Assembly: GCA_005768755.1 (NCBI GenBank)
Contig: VAFL01000018.1
Coordinates: forward strand, 1-63,597
Length of the DNA: 63,597 nt
Source: Paracoccus denitrificans
GTDB lineage: Bacteria > Pseudomonadota > Alphaproteobacteria > Rhodobacterales > Rhodobacteraceae
Direction: 5' to 3'
Shown here: positions 16,732-24,600 of the stretch, piece after piece
Numbering within the stretch: the first letter of the stretch is position 1
Layout: each line of letters starts with the position of its first letter
The notes under the pieces: generated by a model
Seen by the model: only the letters and a program-made list of their open reading frames with translations
What the model was told of the DNA's origin: nothing
Database searches by the model: none
Position numbers and translations under genes: made by a program

Positions 16732-18810
16732 ATGATCGAGAATCGCTGGAACGCGGCAGACGCCCAAGCGATGCAGGACAAGGCCGGCAGCGATCCGGCG
16801 GCGCGCGAACTGGCGCTGAGGGTCTATAGCTCGCGTCTTATCGGGGCCGATCCCGATCTGGTCATGCACGGTGGCGGCAATACCTCGCTGAAAGCGAAAG
16901 CGATTGATGTCTACGGTGATCTGGTCGACGTGATCCATATCAAGGGCTCTGGCTGGGATCTGGAAGTGATCGAGGCCGCGGGCCTTCCCGCCGTCCGCAT
17001 GGCGCCGCTTGACCGGTTGCGCGACCTGCCCGCCCTGTCGGATGAGGCGATGGTCAATGTGCAACGCGCCAATCTTCTGGACAGCGCCGCGCCCAACCCC
17101 TCGGTCGAGACGCTGCTGCACGCCTGGCTGCCCCATACCTATGTCGATCACACCCATGCCACGGCCTTCCTGACCCTGGCCAACCTGCCTGAAGTGGCCG
17201 ATGTCACGCGCGAAATCTTTGGTACGCGGCTGACGCTGGTGCCATATATCATGCCGGGGTTCGCGCTGGCGAAGGCGGCTGCAGATGCCTATGCCGCCAA
17301 CCCGCAGGCAGAGGGGCTTTTGCTGGTCAATCATGGCCATTTCACCTGGGGGCCGGATGCGAAGGCATCTTACGACCGTTTGATCGCCCAAACCAATGAG
17401 GTCGAGGCCTGGCTGGCTGATCGCCGCCCTGCCCCCATGCGGAAAGCCACCGCCCTGCCGCCGCAGCCGCGTGCGCAGCAGACAGAAAACCTTGCCCGGT
17501 TGCGCGGCGCGCTGGCATCCGTCTTGCCTGACAATGCAGCACTCCCGGTGCTGGATCTGCGCCGCGACGATGTGACCCGTGCCTTCACCACGCGCGACGA
17601 TCTGCCCGCGCTGGCTGCGCGCGGCGTCGCCACACCCGATCACGTCATTCGCACCAAGGGCCATCCGCTGTTGGTGACGCAGGCCATGCTTGACGCCGGA
17701 CCGGATGCCCTGCGCGCAGCCGTTGCGGCGTTCGCCGATGACTACCGCTCCTATTTCGACCGCAACGCGCCCAACGCAGCCAGCCCCAAGACCATGCTGA
17801 ACCCGATCCCGAATCTGATCTGGGTTGAAGGTACGGGCATCGTCGGCGTCGGCACGAGTGCGGCCTCGGCCCGGATCGCAGGTGATATCGGCACCCAGAC
17901 CGCCCGCGTCATGGCCGACGCTGAACGCGTGGGCGGCTTTCACCCCATTGCCGAGCCGGACCTGTTCGACATGGAATACTGGTCGCTGGAACAGGCGAAG
18001 CTTGGAACGGGCAAGCCGCCGCGCTGGCAGGGCCGGATCGTGCTGGTCACGGGCGGTGCGGGCGCCATCGGGCTGGCGACGGCGAAAGCCTTTGCCGCCG
18101 AAGGTGCATCGGTCTGTGTCGTGGACCGGGACCCCGAAGCCTTGCAGGCGGCAAATGCCCAGCTTGGCCGCGACCATGGCAGCGTTACCTGCGACATCAC
18201 CGCACCCGGCGCAGCCCAGGAAGCCGTGGCGGCCTGCGTCGCGCGATTTGGGGGCCTCGATATCCTTGTCTCGAATGCAGGGGCAGCGATCGGCGGTGAA
18301 ATCGCGACCCTGCCCGACGACACCCTGCGCCGCAGTTTCGAACTGAATTTCTTTGCGCATCAGGCTTTTGCACAGGCCGCCATCGCAGTATTCCGCGATC
18401 AGACCGCCGGGCGCCGGACGCGGGGGCCGGGCGATGCTGGGCAGATCCTGCTGAATGTCTCGAAACAGGCGGTCAATCCGGGCAGGAATTTCGGGGCTTA
18501 CGGCCTGCCCAAGGCCGCAACCTTCTTCCTGCTGCGCCAATTGGCGCTGGAACTGGGGGCCGAAGGCATCCGCGTCAACGGCGTCAATGCCGACCGCATC
18601 CGTTCGGGCCTGCTGACAGATGACATGATCAAGACGCGATCCGCCGCGCGCGGGCTGGACGAGGCCAGCTATATGGCTGGTAACCTGCTGGGACGCGAGG
18701 TCGAAGCGGATCATGTCGCGCAGGCCTTTTTGGCACTTGCCGGGGCCGCGCGCACAACGGCCCATGTCATGACCGTGGATGGCGGCAATATCGAGGCCGC
18801 CCTGCGCTGA
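16732..18810 (+). CDS. Class II aldolase / short-chain dehydrogenase fusion
   Basis: A 692-residue two-domain enzyme. The N-terminal class II (zinc) aldolase domain shows HGGGNTS (46-52), zinc ligands in DHTHATAFL (His140, His142) and NHGHFTWG (His201). The C-terminal SDR domain has the NAD motif TGGAGAIG (440-447) and active-site Tyr590-xxx-Lys594 (YGLPK). The fold matches bifunctional rhamnulose-1-phosphate aldolase/lactaldehyde dehydrogenases. Those split a ketose-1-phosphate into DHAP plus an aldehyde and then oxidise the aldehyde. The ATG at 16732 follows GGGAGAGG. Beside mtnK-mtnA it could cleave a 5-substituted ribulose-1-phosphate (a DHAP-shunt reaction). A rhamnose or other deoxysugar role is the alternative. 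Confidence 0.88.
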   Translation: MIENRWNAADAQAMQDKAGSDPAARELALRVYSSRLIGADPDLVMHGGGNTSLKAKAIDVYGDLVDVIHIKGSGWDLEVIEAAGLPAVRMAPLDRLRDLPALSDEAMVNVQRANLLDSAAPNPSVETLLHAWLPHTYVDHTHATAFLTLANLPEVADVTREIFGTRLTLVPYIMPGFALAKAAADAYAANPQAEGLLLVNHGHFTWGPDAKASYDRLIAQTNEVEAWLADRRPAPMRKATALPPQPRAQQTENLARLRGALASVLPDNAALPVLDLRRDDVTRAFTTRDDLPALAARGVATPDHVIRTKGHPLLVTQAMLDAGPDALRAAVAAFADDYRSYFDRNAPNAASPKTMLNPIPNLIWVEGTGIVGVGTSAASARIAGDIGTQTARVMADAERVGGFHPIAEPDLFDMEYWSLEQAKLGTGKPPRWQGRIVLVTGGAGAIGLATAKAFAAEGASVCVVDRDPEALQAANAQLGRDHGSVTCDITAPGAAQEAVAACVARFGGLDILVSNAGAAIGGEIATLPDDTLRRSFELNFFAHQAFAQAAIAVFRDQTAGRRTRGPGDAGQILLNVSKQAVNPGRNFGAYGLPKAATFFLLRQLALELGAEGIRVNGVNADRIRSGLLTDDMIKTRSAARGLDEASYMAGNLLGREVEADHVAQAFLALAGAARTTAHVMTVDGGNIEAALR

Positions 18811-18839
18811 TCCTTGCCGCCCCGTCCCGCTGCTGCGAA

Positions 18840-18860
18840 GATGCAGTTGATGACTGCATC
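18840..18860. promoter_or_regulatory. Inverted repeat ahead of dgoK
   Basis: GATGCAGT and ACTGCATC form a perfect 8-bp stem around a 5-nt loop, 12 nt before the dgoK start and just ahead of its GGGGGG ribosome-binding stretch. It could be an operator, or an RNA hairpin modulating dgoK translation relative to the upstream gene. There is no T-run, so it is not a clear terminator. Confidence 0.4.
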
Positions 18861-18872
18861 CAGGGGGGGAAG

Positions 18873-19775
18873 ATGAACGCAACAAACGCCGACTGGATCG
18901 CCGCCGACTGGGGCACCTCTAACCTGCGCGTTTGGGCGATGCGGGATGATGAAGCGATCGACATGCGCAATTCTGACAAGGGCATGAACGCGCTCGCATC
19001 ACCCGAGGAGTTCGCAGCCGAGATTGCCCGGATCACCGAGGGATGGCCGGCCCTGCCAGTCGTCGCCTGCGGAATGGTCGGCGCGCGTCAGGGCTGGGTC
19101 GAGGTCCCCTATCGAACGGCCCCCTGCCCTGCCATTCCCGAACTTGTCGCCGTTCCCGGCGATCCGGGTGGGCGTCCCGTCCTGATCGCGGGCGGCGTCA
19201 AGCAGAGCCACCCCCCCGATGTGATGCGAGGAGAGGAAACGCAGATCGCCGGCATTCTGGCAGCCCGGCCAGACTTCGACGGCGTGATATGCCTGCCTGG
19301 CACGCATACCAAATGGGTTCGGATCTCGGCCGGCGAAATCTGCCATTTCCAGACCGTAATGACCGGAGAGGTGTTTTCACTGCTCAGTCGACAGTCGGTC
19401 CTGCGTCACAGTATGACCGAAGGCAGCAGCGACCCCCGGATCGCCGCGTTTTCCGATGCCGTGTCGGAAGCCCTCAGCCGACCGCATCAGGCATGGGCCA
19501 ATCTGTTCCGGCTGCGTGCCGCCGATCTGGTCGGTCATTCCGCGCCCGGATCTGCTGAAGGGTCATTGTCGGGCATGCTGATCGGTCTGGATCTTGGTGC
19601 GGCGCGACCATATTGGCTGGGCGAGCAGGTTCTGATCATTGGCGCACCACGGCTGTCTGCGCTTTACGCCTCGGCCCTGGAACAACAAGGCTCCGCCCCG
19701 ATCATCGGTGATACGGATACCGCAACCCGTGCCGGGCTTCATGCAGCCTGGCGCCAATATCGGACACGTTCATGA
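18873..19775 (+). CDS. dgoK: 2-dehydro-3-deoxygalactonokinase
   Basis: A 300-residue sugar-acid kinase of the DgoK family that phosphorylates 2-keto-3-deoxygalactonate at C6. The N-terminal phosphate loop IAADWGTSNLRVWAM (9-23) and the central LPGTHTKWVRI, followed by FQTVMTGEVFSLLSR, are characteristic. The length is normal. It has a strong GGGGGG Shine-Dalgarno and overlaps dgoA by 4 nt (ATGA). No galactonate dehydratase or galactose dehydrogenase is visible nearby, so the upstream steps must be encoded elsewhere. Confidence 0.9.
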   Translation: MNATNADWIAADWGTSNLRVWAMRDDEAIDMRNSDKGMNALASPEEFAAEIARITEGWPALPVVACGMVGARQGWVEVPYRTAPCPAIPELVAVPGDPGGRPVLIAGGVKQSHPPDVMRGEETQIAGILAARPDFDGVICLPGTHTKWVRISAGEICHFQTVMTGEVFSLLSRQSVLRHSMTEGSSDPRIAAFSDAVSEALSRPHQAWANLFRLRAADLVGHSAPGSAEGSLSGMLIGLDLGAARPYWLGEQVLIIGAPRLSALYASALEQQGSAPIIGDTDTATRAGLHAAWRQYRTRS

Positions 19776-20377
19776 CCCGCCCCATCATCGCCATCCTGCG
19801 CGGCATCACCCCGCCGGACGCCGTCGCCACCGCAGAAAGCCTGATCGCCGCCGGTATCACGAAGATCGAGGTGCCGCTGAATTCGCCCGACGCCTTCACC
19901 AGCATCACCCGGCTGATCGACGCGGTCGGGTCGCGGGCGCAGATCGGTGCCGGCACCGTGCTACGCGTGACCGAAGTGGAACGGCTTGCAGCAATCGGTT
20001 GTCGCCTGATCGTATCGCCCAATTGCAATCCCGATGTAATCCGCGCCACCCGCGAGGCCGGCCTTGCCAGCTATCCCGGTGTCATGACCCCGACCGAGGC
20101 TTTCGCCGCGCTGGATGCGGGTGCGACTGCGCTCAAGCTGTTTCCGGGCGAACTTGTCGGGCCAAGCGGTCTGAAAGCCATGCGCGCCGTCCTGCCCGCA
20201 GGCACCGCATGTTATGCGGTGGGCGGGGTCAATGCCGATACGCTTGCAGGCTGGCTGGAAGCGGGCGCGGCGGGGATCGGCGTCGGGACGGGCATCTACC
20301 GGCCCGGCGACAGTCCCGAAACAGTCGCCGGGCGCGCCGGCGATCTGGTCGGGCTTTGGGACCGGGCAACGGTGTGA
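19772..20377 (+). CDS. dgoA: 2-dehydro-3-deoxy-6-phosphogalactonate aldolase
   Basis: A 201-residue KDPG/KDPGal aldolase (class I TIM barrel) that cleaves KDPGal to pyruvate and glyceraldehyde-3-phosphate. Active-site features are Glu33 in GITKIEVPLNSPDA and the Schiff-base Lys122 in GATALKLFPGELVG. IGAGTVLRVTEV and YAVGGVNADT are further family motifs. It is the partner of dgoK and co-translated with it. Its stop lies 8 nt from the stop of the convergent transporter gene. Confidence 0.92.
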   Translation: MTRPIIAILRGITPPDAVATAESLIAAGITKIEVPLNSPDAFTSITRLIDAVGSRAQIGAGTVLRVTEVERLAAIGCRLIVSPNCNPDVIRATREAGLASYPGVMTPTEAFAALDAGATALKLFPGELVGPSGLKAMRAVLPAGTACYAVGGVNADTLAGWLEAGAAGIGVGTGIYRPGDSPETVAGRAGDLVGLWDRATV

Positions 20378-20384
20378 GCCATCG

Positions 20385-21317
20385 CTAGCCTTGTGGCGTC
20401 ATCGCCTTGCGGTGGCGGTTACGTTCCAGCCCCAGTTTCCGCTCTCGCCAGATGATCAGGATCCCGGCAAGGATCACCAGCGACGCACCCGCCAACATGA
20501 CCGGGGTTGCCGCCTCGGCAAACAGGAACCAGCCGATCGCGACCGACAGGATCATCGACACATATTCGAACGGCGCGATCAGCGACGCCTCGCCATAGCG
20601 ATATGCCGATGTCAGCAGGATCTGCCCAATACCGCCCAGAAGGCCGGTTGCGATCAACAGCGCCAGTGTCATTGCATCCGGCATCAGCCAGCCGAACGGC
20701 AAGGTCAGCAATCCAAGGACGGCAGATGTGGCCGAGAACCAGAAGACGATTGCCGAGGTCTGTTCAACCTGCACCATCTTGCGAACGAAGACCTGCGCCA
20801 TTGCAGCACATGCTGCCCCGCCCAAGGCGACGACCGCGCCGAGGCTGTGACGAAAATCAGGGGCTGCGTCCCCAAAACCAATCTGTGGCGACAGCACGAT
20901 CAGGACGCCGGTCAGGCCGAGTGCGACCATCGACAAGCGGAACAATCGCACATCTTCGCCCAGAAACATGGCCGCAAAAATGACGACCAGCAGTGGCGCG
21001 GCGTAACCGATTGCGATCGCCTCGGGGAAAGGCAGAAGCGCCAGCGCCCAGAAGTTCAGCGCCATTGCGCATGTGCCGGCAATCCCACGGTAAAAATGCT
21101 CCATCGGGCGATTTGTGCGAAGTCCGGTCCGCAACTCGCCCCGCCAGATCAGCCACAACAAGATCACCGGAATCGCGAAAAATGACCGGAAGAAAACCTG
21201 CTGGCCAGGTGGCACGCCAAGCCCGCCATCCGAGGTCGCCTTCACAATGGCCGCCATTACAGTGAACACGAGAACGCTGAAGCATTTCAGCAGGATGCCG
21301 CGAATGGGGCTGTCCAT
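20385..21317 (-). CDS. DMT-family permease (EamA, two domains)
   Basis: A 310-residue membrane protein with about ten hydrophobic segments arranged as two EamA repeats (roughly residues 10-145 and 155-290). Typical are FRSFFAIPVILLWLIWRGEL in the first half and APFEYVSMILSVAIGWFLF in the second, the usual conserved C-terminal-half motif. It has a short basic cytoplasmic tail. Family members export or import small metabolites; the substrate cannot be assigned. It is convergent with dgoA. Confidence 0.85.
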   Translation of the reverse strand: MDSPIRGILLKCFSVLVFTVMAAIVKATSDGGLGVPPGQQVFFRSFFAIPVILLWLIWRGELRTGLRTNRPMEHFYRGIAGTCAMALNFWALALLPFPEAIAIGYAAPLLVVIFAAMFLGEDVRLFRLSMVALGLTGVLIVLSPQIGFGDAAPDFRHSLGAVVALGGAACAAMAQVFVRKMVQVEQTSAIVFWFSATSAVLGLLTLPFGWLMPDAMTLALLIATGLLGGIGQILLTSAYRYGEASLIAPFEYVSMILSVAIGWFLFAEAATPVMLAGASLVILAGILIIWRERKLGLERNRHRKAMTPQG

Positions 21318-21380
21318 GGCCGCGCACTTTCAGGGGTTATTGAGATTTCCGGAACTGCCTATGCCCCGCGGTCACAGGGG

Positions 21381-21533
21381 TCAACCGGGAACCCACTGGC
21401 TTTCCGGATTTTCGCGATGCCAGGCGTCGAAGTCGGCCACCATCTGCGTCATCGTCGCATGAAGCCGGCGGTCAGGACTTGGGCGCGGTTGCCGTTTCGG
21501 CTTGGGCAGCTTCGCGCGCTTTATTTTGCCCAT
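21381..21533 (-). CDS. Possible small basic protein
   Basis: A 50-codon reading frame starting MGKIKRAKLPKPKRQP and ending in a Trp-containing tail (DAWHRENPESQWVPG). It is divergent from the GntR gene at 21603. The very basic, Pro-rich N-terminus is protein-like, but the ribosome-binding site is weak and I recognise no family. It fills most of the 285-nt gap between the DMT permease and the GntR gene. Low confidence. Confidence 0.3.
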   Translation of the reverse strand: MGKIKRAKLPKPKRQPRPSPDRRLHATMTQMVADFDAWHRENPESQWVPG

Positions 21534-21551
21534 CGGCGGAAAACCTTCGTT

Positions 21552-21572
21552 TATCCGACAAAACTTCGGATA
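21552..21572. promoter_or_regulatory. Operator-like inverted repeat upstream of GntR
   Basis: TATCCGA and TCGGATA are perfect inverted 7-bp arms around a 7-nt spacer, 31 nt before the GntR start. An outer TTATCC/GGATAA pair extends the symmetry. The position fits autoregulation by the GntR protein. Confidence 0.5.
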
Positions 21573-21602
21573 TAGGATAAAGGCACAAAACGAAGCAAAG
21601 TC

Positions 21603-22289
21603 ATGACCATCAGCCAGTCCCTGCCCGATACGGCCAATCCTACGGTTGGCGACACCGTCCTGCAACAGATCCGCGCCGATATCATCCGCGGCGTCTTGCA
21701 ACCCGGTCAGCGACTGCGCCTTGCACGCCTTCGGCAGGCTTACGGGGCCAGTATCACGACGCTGCGCGAAATGCTGAGCCGGCTGGTTTCAGAACGCTAT
21801 GTGATTGCCGAGGGGCAGCGCGGCTTCGAAGTCGCACCCGTCAGTGTGCCGGAACTGCGCGAGTTGGCCGACATGCGAATTCTTCTGGAAAGCCATGCGC
21901 TGCGCCGCTCGATCAAGCTGGGCGCATTGGAATGGGAAGCCAGTGTCGTGTCGGCGCACCACATGTTGCATTCGGTGGAATCGCGACTGATCGGCGGCGC
22001 TGGCACACCGGTCGAAAAATGGGTCGAATATGACTGGAGCTTCCATCACGCCACGATTTCCGCCTGCGACATGCCGGCCTTGATGGACACCCATCGCAAT
22101 ATCTTCGAGCGCTATCTGCGCTATCACATGCTGACGCTTGAATTCCGCGGCGATCTGGCGCGGAAAGATCATGACCGGATGGCTGAACTGGTGGTCGCGC
22201 GCGATGCTGATGGTGCCATTGAACTGCTGACCCATCACATTCAAGCCGGGCGGGACTATATCATCGCTTCAGGCAAGCTGTCGGGCTAG
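21603..22289 (+). CDS. GntR-family (FCD) regulator, probable quinate/shikimate operon control
   Basis: 228 residues: an N-terminal winged HTH (IRADIIRGVLQPGQRLRLARL through LREMLSRLVSERYVIAEGQRGFEV) and an all-helical FCD effector domain with the metal-binding type pattern ELADMRILLESHALR and WSFHHATISACD. The stop overlaps the dehydroquinase stop on the opposite strand by 3 nt, so it sits tail to tail with the quinate/shikimate operon. This placement suggests it regulates that operon, but no matching operator was recognised upstream of 28426. Confidence 0.85.
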   Translation: MTISQSLPDTANPTVGDTVLQQIRADIIRGVLQPGQRLRLARLRQAYGASITTLREMLSRLVSERYVIAEGQRGFEVAPVSVPELRELADMRILLESHALRRSIKLGALEWEASVVSAHHMLHSVESRLIGGAGTPVEKWVEYDWSFHHATISACDMPALMDTHRNIFERYLRYHMLTLEFRGDLARKDHDRMAELVVARDADGAIELLTHHIQAGRDYIIASGKLSG

Positions 22290-22729
22290 GCCGCCGCTTT
22301 TTCGGCAGCCATCTCTCGCAGCATTCGGATTGCATGGGCATAACCGCGCGCCCCTGCCCCCGCCATCACCACAGTTGCCACGGGCGAAACAAGCGACTTG
22401 TGATACATCGGCTCTCGCTTGTGGACATTGCTGATGTGAAACTCGATCAGCGGATGAGGATACATCTTCAGCGCGTCCATGATTGCCATGGAATAAAATG
22501 TCCACGCCGCCGGATTGATCAGCAATGCCGAGGACTCGTCAATCGCGTCATGTATCCAGGCGATCATCTCGGCCTCGGAATTGGTCTGGCGAAAAACGAC
22601 GCCCTCCTGTCCTGCCGCGTCATGACAGATCTGTTCCACCTCGGCCAGCGTGGTCTTTCCGTAGATTGCGGGTTCGCGCAGGCCGAGACGGTTCAGGTTC
22701 GGGCCATTCAGAACATGTACAGGCTTCAT
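22286..22729 (-). CDS. aroQ: 3-dehydroquinate dehydratase, type II
   Basis: A 147-residue type II dehydroquinase that interconverts 3-dehydroquinate and 3-dehydroshikimate. Conserved features are VLNGPNLNRLGLREPAIYG (with the catalytic Tyr), the middle stretch LINPAAWTFYSMAIMDAL (usually LxNPAAYTHTSVAIRDAL) and EFHISNVHKREPMYHKS. The ATG at 22729 was chosen because the family starts immediately before the LNGPNLN motif. As the last gene of the TRAP operon its role is catabolic: it moves quinate carbon toward protocatechuate. Confidence 0.92.
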   Translation of the reverse strand: MKPVHVLNGPNLNRLGLREPAIYGKTTLAEVEQICHDAAGQEGVVFRQTNSEAEMIAWIHDAIDESSALLINPAAWTFYSMAIMDALKMYPHPLIEFHISNVHKREPMYHKSLVSPVATVVMAGAGARGYAHAIRMLREMAAEKAAA

Positions 22730-22733
22730 CCGA

Positions 22734-24035
22734 TTATCCCGAATATCCAAACAGACGCGGCAGCCACAAGGACAGGTCCGGCACCAGCGTGATGATCGCC
22801 AGCGCAACCAGCAGCGCCAACAGGAAGGGCAGGATTTCCTTGACGATCCTGCCAAGCGAACTGCCGGAGATATTGCTCATCACGAACAGCAGCAGCCCGT
22901 AAGGCGGCGTAATCAGGCCCAGCATGATGTTGACCACGCAGACCACACCGAAATGGACAAGATCAATACCAAGCGCGTTCGCTGTCGGGATAAACACAGG
23001 CACGACGATCAAAAGAATGGTGGTACCTTCCAGCAGACAGCCAAGGATCAGCAGGACAACGTTCACCATCAGCAGGAATTGCACCGGCGTCATCTCGAAC
23101 CCGGCCAGCCAGCTGCTGAGCGCGGAGGGTATGTTTTCGACCGTGACGACATAATTGAAGACAAGCGCGCCCGCGATCAGCATGCCGATCGAGGTCGTTG
23201 TCTTTGCGCTGACAAGCAGCGATTCATATGCCGAGCGCAACGTGATCGAACGGTAGTAGAAGGCCGAGATCAGCAAGGCATACAGCGCGGCAAGTGCCGC
23301 GGCCTCGGTCGGTGTGGTCGCACCGCCGTAGATACCGCCCAGAAGCACGACGGGCATCATCAGTGCGGGAAATGCCTCAAGCGTCACTTTGGGCAACTCT
23401 CGCAGCGGCACCGGCTTTTCGACTGGAAAATTGCGGCGTCTGGCCGAAATGACGACGATGATCGCCTGCACCAGACCCATCAACAGACCGGGCAGAACAC
23501 CGGCCAGGAACAGAAACCCGATCGAGGCATCTGACACCAGCGAATAGACGATCATCGGGATCGAAGGCGGAATGATCGGCCCGATCACGGCGGTGGATGC
23601 CGTCAGCGCGGCAGCGAAAGCGGACGGATATTTCCCGTCAGCAGTCATCATCTTCTGCATCAGCTTGCCAGCACCTGCCGCATCGGCAATCGCCGATCCC
23701 GACATGCCGGCAAAAATGATGGACTGCACGACGTTGACAAGCGCCAGACCACCCGGAAAACGCCCCACGAAGGCGTTACAGAAAGCCAGCAATCGCAAGG
23801 TCATCGAACCGGCATTCATCAGTTCGGCCGCGACGATGAACAGGGGCACGGCCAGCAGGATATAGCTGGAATACATACCGTTCAGCAGCTGTTCGGCGGC
23901 AGTGCCCATATCCAGCCCGGCCAGCATCAGATAAAGAATGGACGAGGCGATCATGGCATGCCCGATGGGCAGGCCCAGGACGCAAAGAAGGACGATTGAA
24001 ATGATCGAAAGGGTAAACGGATCGGTCAGGCTCAT
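22734..24035 (-). CDS. TRAP transporter large permease (DctM), quinate/shikimate operon
   Basis: 433 residues with about 12 membrane segments, the cation-coupled translocator of a TRAP transporter. It shows the family stretches PLFIVAAELMNAGSMTLRLLAF, GMSGSAIADAAGAGKLM and PIIPPSIPMIVYSL. The start overlaps the DctQ stop by 4 nt. It works with the binding protein at 24601-25584 and the small subunit at 24032-24541. Because the same operon encodes dehydroquinase, an AroE-like enzyme and dehydroshikimate dehydratase, the cargo is probably quinate or shikimate. Confidence 0.92.
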   Translation of the reverse strand: MSLTDPFTLSIISIVLLCVLGLPIGHAMIASSILYLMLAGLDMGTAAEQLLNGMYSSYILLAVPLFIVAAELMNAGSMTLRLLAFCNAFVGRFPGGLALVNVVQSIIFAGMSGSAIADAAGAGKLMQKMMTADGKYPSAFAAALTASTAVIGPIIPPSIPMIVYSLVSDASIGFLFLAGVLPGLLMGLVQAIIVVISARRRNFPVEKPVPLRELPKVTLEAFPALMMPVVLLGGIYGGATTPTEAAALAALYALLISAFYYRSITLRSAYESLLVSAKTTTSIGMLIAGALVFNYVVTVENIPSALSSWLAGFEMTPVQFLLMVNVVLLILGCLLEGTTILLIVVPVFIPTANALGIDLVHFGVVCVVNIMLGLITPPYGLLLFVMSNISGSSLGRIVKEILPFLLALLVALAIITLVPDLSLWLPRLFGYSG

Positions 24036-24541
24036 GTCTGGCCATCCCCTCGCTGAACGTCTTCGGCACCGCGACCGCGCAATGCGTAGACCAGAATGAA
24101 CGCATAACGGATCAGGATCGCCACGACAAAGATGACATAGATCGAGAATAGCCAGTCAAATCGAATATCCAGATATGATGTCTTCTGGATCTTCATGAAG
24201 GTCACATAATCCCACACCGCCGGAAGCGAGTAGCCATACAGAAACAGCAGCCCCACCGAGGCCAGGATGGTCATGATGCGGCGTGTTTTCACACTGACCG
24301 AACCATAGATGATGTCGAAGCGGATCTCTTCGCTTTCGCGCAACACAAAGGCCGCGCCCCAAAGCACGACCCATAGCCACATCGTAATCGTCAGCTCGTT
24401 CGCGCCGCCCACCGGCAGGTTGAACAGATAACGCGACGCGATCTGGACGATGAATGCGATGAACATCACCGCAAGCATGATCACCGCCACATCCTCGGCC
24501 CGACGATGCAGCCAGACCAATGTCGGTTTCAGTCGTTCCAT
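24032..24541 (-). CDS. TRAP transporter small permease (DctQ)
   Basis: 169 residues with four membrane helices. The conserved DctQ pattern ASRYLFNLPVGGANELTITMWLWVVLWGAAF is recognisable (split here only for description; it spans about residues 31-62). A RESEEIRFDII motif follows. It bridges the binding protein and DctM. It is preceded by an intercistronic hairpin that separates it from the dctP gene. Confidence 0.88.
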   Translation of the reverse strand: MERLKPTLVWLHRRAEDVAVIMLAVMFIAFIVQIASRYLFNLPVGGANELTITMWLWVVLWGAAFVLRESEEIRFDIIYGSVSVKTRRIMTILASVGLLFLYGYSLPAVWDYVTFMKIQKTSYLDIRFDWLFSIYVIFVVAILIRYAFILVYALRGRGAEDVQRGDGQT

Positions 24542-24570
24542 GACATCCTCCTTGCCGTGGAAAAACGAAA

Positions 24571-24595
24571 GGCGCGGCCGACAATCGACCGCGCC
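24571..24595 (-). promoter_or_regulatory. Intercistronic hairpin between dctP and dctQ
   Basis: GGCGCGG and CCGCGCC form a 7-bp GC stem directly after the binding-protein stop (24601) and before the dctQ start (24541). There is no T-run on the reading strand. It is probably a stabiliser or attenuator that lets the binding protein be made in excess. Confidence 0.45.
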
Positions 24596-24600
24596 AGCTG

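Noticed and set aside
16624..18885. 753-codon minus-strand frame opposite the aldolase/SDR gene
   Set aside because: Composition is Arg/Gly/His-rich with no domain. The plus strand carries a two-domain enzyme with intact motifs.
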